64,000 nucleotides of DNA from Pedobacter sp. BAL39 (GTDB taxonomy: Bacteria > Bacteroidota > Bacteroidia > Sphingobacteriales > Sphingobacteriaceae), in NCBI RefSeq assembly GCF_000170795.1, contig NZ_ABCM01000004.1, positions 310,001 through 374,000 on the forward strand, in the 5' to 3' direction. A program made the translations under genes and the position numbers. How positions within the stretch are numbered: the first letter of the stretch is position 1; each line of letters begins with the position of its first letter. Below, in pieces: positions 54,211 through 62,111 of the stretch. The notes beneath the pieces were generated by a model, which ran no database searches, was not told where the DNA came from, and saw only the letters and a list, made by a program, of their open reading frames with translations.

Positions 54211-55050
54211 TTAAGCGCCCAATTGAATACGTTTGAATGCAGTAACAGTTAAACCGTTAGCTGTATCATTTAAGAATTTACGAACGTCTTTAGAAGAATC
54301 TTTAACGAACTCCTGGTTCAACAAAGTGCTGTCTTTGTAGAATTTATTCAATTTACCAGCAGCAATTTTTTCTACCATTTCTTCAGGTTTACCTTCTGCA
54401 CGGATTTGCTCTTTAGCGATTTCTGTTTCACGCTCGATAGTAGTTGCGTCAACATCACCTTTATCCAAAGCAACAGGGTTCATCGCAGCAATCTGCATTG
54501 CGATGTCTTTACCAGCTTCTTCAACACCAGCAACATCCTGGTTTAAAGCAACCAGTACACCTAAACGGTAATTACCGTGGATGTAAGGAACAACTTTCTC
54601 ACCTGCAACAGTTTCGAATTTAGAGATACCGATTTTCTCGCCGATTTTACCAGTGTTTTCGATGATGATGTCAGAAACTTTCTGACCATCGATTTCCAAA
54701 GCAAGAAGTGCTTCCAGAGAAGCTGGGTTCTGCTCAATAGCAAGGTCAGTGAATTTGTTAGCCAAAGCAACGAAATCAGCGTTTTTAGCTACGAAGTCAG
54801 TTTCGCAGTTCAACTCAACCACAACACCACGTTTACCGTCTGCTGTTGCTTTCGCGATTACCACACCTTCGTTAGAGTCACGGTCCTGACGTGAAGCTGC
54901 TACTTTAGCACCTTTTTTACGTAGATAATCAACCGCTGCTTCGAAATCACCGTTAGTTTCGATTAATGCTTTTTTGCAATCCATCATACCGGCACCGGTT
55001 TGTTGGCGTAATTTGTTTACGTCTGCTGCAGAAATTTGTACTGTAGACAT
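54211..55050 (-). CDS. tsf: Elongation factor Ts
   Basis: Nucleotide exchange factor for EF-Tu. 279 residues. The N-terminal UBA-like region has VNKLRQQTGAGMMDCKKAL, then RKKGAKVAASRQDRDSNEG and the core-domain VELNCETDFVAKN with the TDFV motif that contacts EF-Tu. It is the last gene of rplM-rpsI-rpsB-tsf and is separated from rpsB by 99 bp containing a long stem-loop. Confidence 0.97.
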   Translation of the reverse strand: MSTVQISAADVNKLRQQTGAGMMDCKKALIETNGDFEAAVDYLRKKGAKVAASRQDRDSNEGVVIAKATADGKRGVVVELNCETDFVAKNADFVALANKFTDLAIEQNPASLEALLALEIDGQKVSDIIIENTGKIGEKIGISKFETVAGEKVVPYIHGNYRLGVLVALNQDVAGVEEAGKDIAMQIAAMNPVALDKGDVDATTIERETEIAKEQIRAEGKPEEMVEKIAAGKLNKFYKDSTLLNQEFVKDSSKDVRKFLNDTANGLTVTAFKRIQLGA

Positions 55051-55081
55051 TCTGTTTCTTTTTAAGTTTTTATTAAAAGAT

Positions 55082-55140
55082 TATGGGTTGTGCAGTGTTT
55101 GTTGCAAGCAAAACCTCCAACGTACAACGCACAACCCATA
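55082..55140. repeat. Stem-loop between rpsB and tsf
   Basis: A perfect 12-bp inverted repeat (TATGGGTTGTGC at 55082-55093 and GCACAACCCATA at 55129-55140) encloses a 35-nt loop with weaker internal pairing (TTGC/GCAA). It has no U-run, so it is not a simple terminator. It may be an RNA processing or pause site that sets the tsf level relative to rpsB, or a remnant of a repeat element. Confidence 0.65.
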
Positions 55141-55149
55141 TTAAATTAT

Positions 55150-55980
55150 TTAGGCTTCTTCGCTAGTACCTTCTTCTTCAGAGGCATCAGCGCTTACTTT
55201 TTTCCTTCTTGCACCAGGAGCAGCAGCTTCAGGAGCATCAGCAGCAGCTTTAGCAGCTACAGCTTCTTTTTCAGTTTCTTCGTCTTTCTCACGTTTACGC
55301 TCATCTAAACCTTCTTCGATCGCTTTGATGATGACATCAGTGATCAGGGAGATAGATTTAGTAGCATCATCATTCGCAGGGATCGGGAAATCGATGTTCG
55401 AAGGATCAGAGTTAGTATCAACCATTGCAAATGTTGGAATGTTCAATTTCAACGCTTCGCTAACAGCGATGTGCTCTTTTTTAACGTCAATTAAAAAGAT
55501 AGCAGCTGGCAAACGGTTAAGATCCGCAATACCACCTAATAAGCTTTCCAATTTGATACGCTCACGTTGGATCATCAAACGCTCTTTCTTTGAAAGAATT
55601 GAATAAGTACCGTCTTTAGTCATTTTATCGATGTTAGACATCTTTTTGATTGACTTGCGAACAGTAGCAAAGTTAGTCAACATACCACCTAACCAACGCT
55701 CAGTTACGAAAGGCATGTTTACTTTTTTTGCTTGATCAGCAACGATTTCTTTAGCTTGTTTCTTAGTCGCTACAAATAAGATCTTACGACCTGATTTTAC
55801 AATCTGTTTGATTGCTGAAGCAGCTTCTTCAGTTTTAGTTAAAGTTTTATTTAAATCTATAATGTGGATACCATTGCGCTCCATGAAAATGTAAGGCGCC
55901 ATTTTTGGGTTCCATTTACGGGTAAGGTGACCGAAGTGTACACCTGCATCCAATAAGTCTTGATATGTAGTTCTTGCCAT
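55150..55980 (-). CDS. rpsB: 30S ribosomal protein S2
   Basis: Small-subunit protein needed with S1 for mRNA binding. 276 residues. N-terminal LLDAGVHFGHLTRKWNPKM, GIHIIDLNKT, WLGGMLTNF and PAAIFLIDVKKEHIAVSEA motifs are canonical. The C-terminus carries a Glu/Ala-rich extension (about residues 225-276) typical of Bacteroidota S2. It is 18 bp downstream of rpsI. Confidence 0.97.
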   Translation of the reverse strand: MARTTYQDLLDAGVHFGHLTRKWNPKMAPYIFMERNGIHIIDLNKTLTKTEEAASAIKQIVKSGRKILFVATKKQAKEIVADQAKKVNMPFVTERWLGGMLTNFATVRKSIKKMSNIDKMTKDGTYSILSKKERLMIQRERIKLESLLGGIADLNRLPAAIFLIDVKKEHIAVSEALKLNIPTFAMVDTNSDPSNIDFPIPANDDATKSISLITDVIIKAIEEGLDERKREKDEETEKEAVAAKAAADAPEAAAPGARRKKVSADASEEEGTSEEA

Positions 55981-55998
55981 TGTGTTTGTCTCCTTAGA

Positions 55999-56385
55999 TT
56001 AACGTTTACTGAATTGGAATTTCTTACGTGCTTTCTTACGTCCTGGTTTCTTACGTTCAACCATACGCATATCACGGGTCATTAACCCTTTAGCGCGCAA
56101 TGCTGGTTTTTTCTCAGCATCCAATTCCACAATAGCTTTAGCGATAGCTAAACGAACTGCTTCCGCCTGACCTTTGATACCACCACCAGCAACATTTACA
56201 TTCACATCATACTGACCTACCAATTCTGAAACTTCGAATGATTGGTTAACGATGTATTGTAAAGGCAATGTTGGAAAATATACTTTATGGTCTTTACCGT
56301 TTACGGTAATGGTGCCGTTGCCTTCTTTTAAATAGATACGTGCAACAGCAGTTTTTCTTCTTCCTGAAGTGTTAGTAACTGACAT
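55999..56385 (-). CDS. rpsI: 30S ribosomal protein S9
   Basis: 128 residues. GRRKTAVARIYLKEG at the N-terminus and the basic C-terminal tail KKPGRKKARKKFQFSKR, ending in SKR, reach toward P-site tRNA. The central GGGIKGQAEAVRLAIAKAI is canonical. It follows rplM by 16 bp as in nearly all bacteria. Confidence 0.97.
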   Translation of the reverse strand: MSVTNTSGRRKTAVARIYLKEGNGTITVNGKDHKVYFPTLPLQYIVNQSFEVSELVGQYDVNVNVAGGGIKGQAEAVRLAIAKAIVELDAEKKPALRAKGLMTRDMRMVERKKPGRKKARKKFQFSKR

Positions 56386-56401
56386 TTCTTTCTTCCTTTA
56401 A

Positions 56402-56845
56402 TTAAAGTGTAATGGTTTTTGGTGATTGTGCTGCATGTGGATGCTCTGCTCCTGCATAAACAAAAAGGTTGGTGTATAATTTAGCACCAAGTTTTGTTTT
56501 AGGTAACATACCACGTACCGCTTTCTCGATAACACGCTTAGGATGTTTCGCCATTAACTCTTTAGGAGAAATGAAACGCTGACCACCTGGATAACCAGTG
56601 TAAGAAATATAACGTTTATCGCTAAACTTATTTCCGGTCAACTTAACCTTGTCTGCATTGATAACGATCACATTATCACCGCAGTCTACGTGTGGGGTGT
56701 ACTCAGGCTTGTTTTTACCACGGATGATCATTGCGATCTTCGATGACAAGCGCCCCAAAATCTCGCCTTGTGCATCAACAACAACCCACTGTTTGTTAAC
56801 AGTTTTTGCATTGGCAGAGACAGTTTTGTAACTTAACGTATTCAC
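56402..56845 (-). CDS. rplM: 50S ribosomal protein L13
   Basis: 147 residues, an early assembly protein of the large subunit. Motifs: WVVVDAQGEILGRLSSKIA, PHVDCGDNVIVINA, YTGYPGG and VRGMLPKTKLGAKLYTNLFVYAG (about residues 110-132). It starts with GTG at 56845 (MNTLSYKTVSA); no in-frame ATG lies nearby. It heads the rplM-rpsI-rpsB-tsf operon under a strong consensus promoter. Confidence 0.96.
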   Translation of the reverse strand: MNTLSYKTVSANAKTVNKQWVVVDAQGEILGRLSSKIAMIIRGKNKPEYTPHVDCGDNVIVINADKVKLTGNKFSDKRYISYTGYPGGQRFISPKELMAKHPKRVIEKAVRGMLPKTKLGAKLYTNLFVYAGAEHPHAAQSPKTITL

Positions 56846-56901
56846 TTGCTTGTATTTAATTTGTTAAACAATTATTTATTCACCCTTAAATTTAGGGACT
56901 G

Positions 56902-56932
56902 CAAAGATAGACAGAAATATTTAAATGCCAAA
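56902..56932 (-). promoter_or_regulatory. Promoter of rplM-rpsI-rpsB-tsf (-33/-7)
   Basis: On the minus strand TTTG (56932-56929), a 19-nt spacer and TATCTTTG (56909-56902): a perfect consensus promoter identical in layout to that of rimP-nusA-infB. Predicted leader about 52 nt, in which L13-type autoregulation could act. Confidence 0.85.
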
Positions 56933-57029
56933 CAGTTGAGCAAATAATATTTAATATCATAAAAGTGATGCCACCTTCACCGTAAACTGATTTCAGGAAT
57001 AAAGCAGGCGTATGACGCGCTAACCAGGC

Positions 57030-57187
57030 CCTATACACGGGCTATATGAGGGCTAAGGTTGACAAGGGGTTAACAAGGAGTTGACAAGGGGTTGGCAAGG
57101 TTAAAAGGCCATTTTACCTTACCAACCCCTCTTCAACCCGTCTCCAGAACCCCGCCGGACCTAGCCCTCATATAGCCCGTGTATAGG
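57030..57187. repeat. 158-bp palindromic (hairpin) repeat element
   Basis: A perfect 26-bp terminal inverted repeat (57030-57055 and 57162-57187, beginning CCTATACACGGGCTATATGA) encloses an inner half-palindrome that also pairs: GGGGTTGGCAAGGT with ACCTTACCAACCCC, and TAAAAGGCCATTTTA at the tip. The whole unit can fold into one long hairpin. It lies in the 370-bp gap between rplM and a membrane-protein gene, contains no ORF, and looks like a MITE/REP-type element. No target-site duplication is obvious. Confidence 0.8.
57059..57100 (+). repeat. Four tandem 11-nt repeats inside the palindrome
   Basis: TTGACAAGGGG, TTAACAAGGAG, TTGACAAGGGG and TTGGCAAGG follow each other without gaps in the left half of the hairpin element. 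The right half carries only a degenerate complement, so the array makes the inner stem imperfect. Confidence 0.75.
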
Positions 57188-57215
57188 ACTCATTTAAAAT
57201 AAATCCAACGCCAGA

Positions 57216-57569
57216 TCAATGCCGCCAGTTCAAAAAAATTAAAATGAAATGGACCACAATACTCAGAATGAATACCGATGTCAGTAAAATATAAAACCAG
57301 CTGTTACCAAAATAGTCGTAGGTAATCGATGACTTTACGATATGCACCAGCCCAATGCTTAGAAAACCAACAAAACACAAATTAACGATGCATAGCAGAT
57401 AATGTATCCAGTTAAAAGGCAACTCCTCCTGAAGACTTCTCAGGACAAGGCCATTCAGCAATGCCACAGATAGGATCCAGGCCACTACATACACGCTCCC
57501 GTTGGTCAGGAACATAACATAGTAGGCAACGGCCATTCCCAGGTTCAGATAAGAAAGTTTCTTTAACAT
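57216..57569 (-). CDS. Small membrane protein, unknown function
   Basis: About 117 residues from the ATG at 57569 (MLKKLSYLNLGMAVAYYVMF). Four hydrophobic helices with short loops and few charged residues: AVAYYVMFL, VVAWILSVALLNGLVL, WIHYLLCIVNLCFVGFL and WFYILLTSVFILSIVVHFILIF. I recognise no family. It lies just past the palindromic repeat and is divergent from the YtxH-like gene. Confidence 0.65.
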   Translation of the reverse strand: MLKKLSYLNLGMAVAYYVMFLTNGSVYVVAWILSVALLNGLVLRSLQEELPFNWIHYLLCIVNLCFVGFLSIGLVHIVKSSITYDYFGNSWFYILLTSVFILSIVVHFILIFLNWRH

Positions 57570-57705
57570 ACTTTCGTAATGATAAGAAAAACCCCGCAAC
57601 TTCTGCGCCTAAACAAACCATTCGGCACCTTCTTTGTTATCTTTACTTCACAACAACAATACAAAAACGAAGCAGCGCTTCATCACCTTAAAACGTTATA
57701 ACATT

Positions 57706-57912
57706 ATGAAAAAGGAAACGAAAATCATCGCCGGAGTATTGGCAGGAGCAGCACTTGGCGCGGCCGTAGCATTGATATTATCATCAGACAAATCAGGTGA
57801 TGTGAAAGACAAAGTATCAGACTGGTTCTGCGACCTGCTGGACAGCACAAAAGATAAACTTGCTGGTCTTACTGATCAGGTAAAAGATACAGTATCAAAA
57901 GTAAAAGCATAA
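57706..57912 (+). CDS. YtxH-like small membrane-anchored protein
   Basis: A 68-residue protein from the ATG at 57706: basic N-terminus, a Gly/Ala-rich membrane helix (IIAGVLAGAALGAAVALIL), and an amphipathic tail (VKDKVSDWFCDLLDSTKDKLAGLTDQVKDTVSKVKA, quoted in family terms as repeated K-D/V heptads). The form matches YtxH-domain/gas-vesicle-like stress proteins. Role unknown. A near-consensus TATCTTTA lies 60 bp upstream, and the beta-CASP gene starts 8 bp after its stop. Confidence 0.72.
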   Translation: MKKETKIIAGVLAGAALGAAVALILSSDKSGDVKDKVSDWFCDLLDSTKDKLAGLTDQVKDTVSKVKA

Positions 57913-57920
57913 GCCACTGA

Positions 57921-59318
57921 ATGAAAGTCACATTTCATGGAGCGGCACGTGCCGTTACAGGTAGCAAACACCTGATTACACTAAAAAACAATACCCAAAT
58001 ATTATTAGACTGTGGGCTGTTCCAGGGAATGGGCGACGTTACTGAGCAACTAAACGAATCTTTCGGCTTCGATCCTTCACAATTAACTTACGTGATTTTG
58101 TCGCATGCGCACATTGATCACTGCGGTTTGTTGCCAAGGCTCGTTGCCGAAGGGTTTAGTGGTCCCATATATTGCACTCCCCCCACCATGGACCTCGCCA
58201 GGATCCTCCTGATGGACTCTGCAAAGATCCAGACCCAGGATGCAGAATATGCCAACAAGAAACTTCGAAACGGTGAGACACCGGAGCTTCCTCTGTACAG
58301 TGAAGAGCATGTGGTTCAGACACTCAGCCAATTTAAGATTGTTGCTTACAACGAAGAATTTACCATTGATCCGTCTGTTAGCCTGTACCTCAGCGATGCA
58401 GGTCATATCGTAGGAAGCGCTGCAGTACACCTGAACATCAAAGAAGATGGCAAAACCACCAGAATTACTTTCAGCGGCGATGTAGGCCGATATGGAGACC
58501 TCCTTCTGAAAAGCCCTCAACGTTTTACACAGGCCGATTACATCATCATGGAATCTACATATGGCGATTCCCTGCATAAAGACCTTGAACCCATCGAAGA
58601 AGCACTGCGGGAAATCATCCATCAGACTTGTATCCTCAGAAAAGGAAAAGTCATCATTCCCGCATTTAGCGTCGGCAGAACGCAGGAACTTCTCTTTGCC
58701 CTTAATGCTATGGAATTGAGAAATATACTTCCCGATGTTCAGTATTATGTAGACAGCCCCCTCGCCCTGCAGGCTACAGAAGTTCTACGTGATCACCCTG
58801 AGGTTTACAACAATGGTGTAAAGGAGATCATGAAAAAGGACGACGACATCTTCGGATTCAAGGGACTGAAATTTATTGAGAGTGTTGCAGAATCAAAAGC
58901 GCTGAATAGCGATCCCCGACCCTGTGTCATCATCTCTTCTTCAGGAATGGCCGAAGGGGGACGTGTCAAACACCACATCCGCAACAACATCGGCAACGCC
59001 AAAAACACCATTCTGATGGTGGGTTATGCGGAACCAAAGACCCTTGCTGGAAAACTTCTGGCCGGCGACAAAAAAGTATGGCTCTTTGGGGAAGATTACG
59101 ACGTCACCGCGAAGATCAGCTCCCTGAAGTCGATGAGCGCACATGGCGACTATGAAGACCTGCTCCAGTTTATCTCTGGTCAGGATCCGGAGAGAGTTAA
59201 AAGGATCTTCCTCGTACATGGAGAATATGACGTGCAGCAACGCTTCGCCCAGCGCCTTCGCGACAAAGGTTTTGACCATATCGCCATCCCCGAATATCAC
59301 CAGGAATTTGAGCTTTAA
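57921..59318 (+). CDS. MBL-fold beta-CASP exonuclease-type RNA-processing protein
   Basis: A 465-residue metallo-beta-lactamase with an inserted beta-CASP domain, the type related to CPSF-73 and RNase J. Zinc motifs: SHAHIDHCG, SDAGHIVGS, FSGDVGRYG. Beta-CASP motifs: ESTYGD, PAFSVGRTQELL, and SSSGMAEGGRVKHHI, then a C-terminal AHGDYEDL and FLVHGE. Such proteins (also called YSH1/KsgA-like MBL RNA-specificity proteins) are presumed RNA nucleases. Its target in this organism is unknown. Confidence 0.9.
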   Translation: MKVTFHGAARAVTGSKHLITLKNNTQILLDCGLFQGMGDVTEQLNESFGFDPSQLTYVILSHAHIDHCGLLPRLVAEGFSGPIYCTPPTMDLARILLMDSAKIQTQDAEYANKKLRNGETPELPLYSEEHVVQTLSQFKIVAYNEEFTIDPSVSLYLSDAGHIVGSAAVHLNIKEDGKTTRITFSGDVGRYGDLLLKSPQRFTQADYIIMESTYGDSLHKDLEPIEEALREIIHQTCILRKGKVIIPAFSVGRTQELLFALNAMELRNILPDVQYYVDSPLALQATEVLRDHPEVYNNGVKEIMKKDDDIFGFKGLKFIESVAESKALNSDPRPCVIISSSGMAEGGRVKHHIRNNIGNAKNTILMVGYAEPKTLAGKLLAGDKKVWLFGEDYDVTAKISSLKSMSAHGDYEDLLQFISGQDPERVKRIFLVHGEYDVQQRFAQRLRDKGFDHIAIPEYHQEFEL

Positions 59319-59334
59319 GCTTTAAAGGTTTTTT

Positions 59335-59342
59335 TATCTTTG
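59335..59342 (+). promoter_or_regulatory. -7 box abutting the methyltransferase gene
   Basis: TATCTTTG, exact TAnnTTTG, ends 4 nt (CTCC) before the ATG at 59347, predicting a leaderless mRNA. Confidence 0.62.
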
Positions 59343-59346
59343 CTCC

Positions 59347-60039
59347 ATGGACGTTTTCGGCGAAGCGCTAAAAGATCAATATACCAAACCACCCGCAGAA
59401 ACCCTGTGGGTGCACAACTCCTATGATGAACCGGAAGAGATGCCGGTAGACATCTACTTCAGAAATGAAAAAGAAATGCCCGACCTGGAACTGCGGGCAC
59501 TGGACCTCTGCAAAGGGAAAATCCTCGATGTGGGTGCCGGCGTGGGCAGCCACGCGCTGATCCTCCAGCACCGCGGACATGATGTCACCGCCATGGACAT
59601 CTCCGCACCGGCAGTCACCATCATGAAACAAAGGGGACTTAAAAAAGCCATCGAAGGAAACATCCTTACTTACAAAGGACAATCTTACGACACCCTGCTC
59701 TTTATGATGAACGGCATCGGACTTACCGGATCTATCCCAGGCCTCAAATCCTTTCTGCAACATGTGAAATCACTGCTCAATCCCGGAGGGCAGCTCATCT
59801 TCGACAGCTCTGATCTTTCCTACCTTTATCAGGAAGTACCTTTTCCGCTAAATGGATATTATGGAGAAGTCAGCTTCCGTTATGAATACAAAAGCGTGAA
59901 AGGCAACTGGTTCAAATGGGTCTATGTAGATCAGCGTACATTGAAGGAAATCGCTTCTGCCGCGGGCTGGTACACAGAAGTGGTGTTTGAAGATGACCAG
60001 GATCAGTATCTGGCTCGGTTGACATTAACAGCGAAATAA
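59347..60039 (+). CDS. Class I SAM-dependent methyltransferase
   Basis: A 230-residue Rossmann-fold methyltransferase. SAM-binding motif I ILDVGAGVGSHALIL, acidic motif II VTAMDIS, and motif IV in YDTLLFMMNGIGLTG. The N-terminal VHNSYDEPEEMPVDIYFR region is shared with Bacteroidota proteins of unknown substrate. Small molecules are the likely acceptors, but the sequence does not say which. It ends before a 19-bp hairpin. Confidence 0.86.
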   Translation: MDVFGEALKDQYTKPPAETLWVHNSYDEPEEMPVDIYFRNEKEMPDLELRALDLCKGKILDVGAGVGSHALILQHRGHDVTAMDISAPAVTIMKQRGLKKAIEGNILTYKGQSYDTLLFMMNGIGLTGSIPGLKSFLQHVKSLLNPGGQLIFDSSDLSYLYQEVPFPLNGYYGEVSFRYEYKSVKGNWFKWVYVDQRTLKEIASAAGWYTEVVFEDDQDQYLARLTLTAK

Positions 60040-60051
60040 ATTTACCCCTCG

Positions 60052-60098
60052 ACAAACATAAACGGTCATGCCCTGGAGACATGACCGTTTATGTTTGT
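60052..60098. terminator. 19-bp perfect hairpin between converging genes
   Basis: ACAAACATAAACGGTCATG (60052-60070) is an exact reverse complement of 60080-60098, with a 9-nt loop CCCTGGAGA. The outer part of each arm is A/T-rich, so both converging transcripts (methyltransferase and pepT) could terminate here. An unusually long perfect stem for this window. Confidence 0.75.
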
Positions 60099-60119
60099 TG
60101 AACTTTTTCTTCGCGGATG

Positions 60120-61373
60120 TTAAGCCTTTTCTTCCCAGATGGCTGCAATGTTCAGGATGGTCTCTACCGCCTTCTCCATGTCCTGCACAGAAGCCCATTC
60201 CTGCTTTCCATGAAAAGCATGCTCCCCGGCAAAGATGTTCGGACAAGGCAGTCCCATGAACGACAGACGTGAACCATCGGTACCGCCTCTGATGCTTTGC
60301 TGCTTCGGCACAATGCCGGCGCGCCTGATCGCCTCCACACCGTACTCAATCACCTGAGGATACTGATCCAGTACCTGCTTCATATTTCTATACTGCTCGG
60401 TAATTTTGAGCTCGTAGGTTGAGTTTGGAAAATCCTCGATGATGTTCTGTACTGTAGCATCCAGCAGCTCTCCATTGGCTTTCAGCTGCTCATCATCAAA
60501 GGCACGCAAAATAAATCTCCCCTGAGCCTGCTCCACACTACCGCTGATGGACACTGGATGGATAAACCCTTCCTTGTCTTCGGTAGATTCAGGAGAAAGG
60601 CAATCTGCCGGTAAGGCGCTGATCACATCCGAAAGGATCTTAATCGCACTTTCCATCTTTCCCTTTGCAAAGCCTGGATGTGTGCTTACCCCGTTGATGG
60701 TCAGCACTGCGCCATCGGCTGAGAAAGTCTCATCTTCGATAGAACCCAGCGTCTCTCCATCCACAGTATACCCGAAATCGGCACCCAGCTTTTTCAAATC
60801 GGCCTTGTCCACACCTCTTCCGATTTCCTCATCTGGAGTAAACAGAATCCGGATGGTTCCATGTTTGAACTCCGGGTTGGCCATCAAAAATACCGCAGCT
60901 TCCATAATTTCAGTAACACCTGATTTATTATCTGCGCCCAGCAAGGTCATACCACTCGCGGTGATGATGTCATTACCGATCTGGTCCTTCAGGTCAGGAT
61001 GCTCTGACATGCGCAGCACAATAGAATGGTCATCAGGTAATACCAGGTCCTGACCCTGATAGTTTTTGTGGATGATGGGTTTTACATTTGTCCCGCTGCA
61101 ATCCGGTGAAGTGTCCATATGTGAGCAGAAACAGATGACCGGAACCTGCTTGTCCGAGTTGGAAGGGATGGTGGCATAAACATATCCCCACTCATCCAGA
61201 TGGGCATCGGCAATACCGATTTCCAGAAGCTCTGCAACCAGCACCCTGCCCAGGTCTTTTTGTTTTTCTGTGGATGGAACTGTAGGCGAAGCAGGGTCCG
61301 ACTGAGTATCGATCTGCACGTATTTTGCAAATCTGTTTTCGAGGGAATTGTTTTTATTTTGATACTTTAGCAT
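60120..61373 (-). CDS. pepT: Peptidase T (tripeptide aminopeptidase)
   Basis: M20-family zinc enzyme removing the N-terminal residue from tripeptides. 417 residues. Zinc and catalytic residues: CSHMDTSPDCSG, LLGADNKSGV, TPDEEIGRGVD, FDYTVDGE-type (here GYTVDGETLG), and RGGTDGSRLSFMG with the final HG-type ligand region near NIFAGEHAFHGK. Its ATG at 61373 is 27 bp from the divergent beta-barrel gene. Confidence 0.95.
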   Translation of the reverse strand: MLKYQNKNNSLENRFAKYVQIDTQSDPASPTVPSTEKQKDLGRVLVAELLEIGIADAHLDEWGYVYATIPSNSDKQVPVICFCSHMDTSPDCSGTNVKPIIHKNYQGQDLVLPDDHSIVLRMSEHPDLKDQIGNDIITASGMTLLGADNKSGVTEIMEAAVFLMANPEFKHGTIRILFTPDEEIGRGVDKADLKKLGADFGYTVDGETLGSIEDETFSADGAVLTINGVSTHPGFAKGKMESAIKILSDVISALPADCLSPESTEDKEGFIHPVSISGSVEQAQGRFILRAFDDEQLKANGELLDATVQNIIEDFPNSTYELKITEQYRNMKQVLDQYPQVIEYGVEAIRRAGIVPKQQSIRGGTDGSRLSFMGLPCPNIFAGEHAFHGKQEWASVQDMEKAVETILNIAAIWEEKA

Positions 61374-61386
61374 AGTCTTAAAAAAA

Positions 61387-61394
61387 CAAAGCTA
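61387..61394 (-). promoter_or_regulatory. -7 box of pepT
   Basis: TAGCTTTG on the minus strand, exact TAnnTTTG, 13 nt before the pepT ATG. Predicted leader about 10 nt. Confidence 0.55.
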
Positions 61395-61400
61395 AATATT

Positions 61401-62102
61401 TTGAAAACAATTATCACCGCATGTCTCGCACTTCTACTTTGTACAACGGCTACTGCGCAGAGTAATTTCTACAAAATGAGCTTTGGAGGTGGTTTCGGCA
61501 TTACAACTTCTTATGCCGATGTCGAGAAACACAGCAAGGCCTTTGCGGGGAACCTGGTGTTCGACTACTATTTTACACCTTTCATAAGCCTGGGCCTGGA
61601 AGGTCAGATGGGGGAAGTTGCCGGTGGAGATATAGATACGGATCCTTATCACCGGCAGTTTATCAACCAGTTCAAAGCCTTCGCATTTACAGGCAAGGTA
61701 GCCCTCGGCGCGCTGACCGACTACGAACACAACAACTTCCTTGACAACATTAAAGGCCTATACCTTGGCAGTGGTGTCGGCCTGATCCAGAATAAAATGA
61801 CAGGAATCGTACGACGAGACCCGCTGACGGATGCATATTACCCTGGCAGCGATGAGTCCAAAGACCTGCGCATCCCCATCAACCTGGGGATAGATTTTTT
61901 CTTTCCCAATAAATATGGGCAAACACGCCTCTTGCTGAACGTCAATTATCAAGGTAATATCATACTTGGTGAAGGGCTGGATGGCTACGATGACTCCTCC
62001 CGGAGGTTTCGCAGCGGAAGTCCGGACATCTACACCTTCCTTTCCATCGGGCTTCGCTACCAGTTCGGTCAGATTGGATTGTCTAAAAAGTCCTTCTTTT
62101 AA
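61401..62102 (+). CDS. Outer-membrane beta-barrel protein
   Basis: A 233-residue protein with a signal peptide (KTIITACLALLLCTTATAQ) followed by alternating beta-strand pattern with aromatic strand ends (SFGGGFGITTSYADV, YYFTPFISLGLEGQMG) and a C-terminal strand ending in F. Probably an eight- to ten-stranded outer-membrane barrel of the porin/opacity type. The start is TTG at 61401, required for the signal peptide. The M14 peptidase gene follows by 9 bp, so the two are likely co-transcribed. Ligand unknown. Confidence 0.8.
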   Translation: MKTIITACLALLLCTTATAQSNFYKMSFGGGFGITTSYADVEKHSKAFAGNLVFDYYFTPFISLGLEGQMGEVAGGDIDTDPYHRQFINQFKAFAFTGKVALGALTDYEHNNFLDNIKGLYLGSGVGLIQNKMTGIVRRDPLTDAYYPGSDESKDLRIPINLGIDFFFPNKYGQTRLLLNVNYQGNIILGEGLDGYDDSSRRFRSGSPDIYTFLSIGLRYQFGQIGLSKKSFF

Positions 62103-62111
62103 TCCTGCCGT

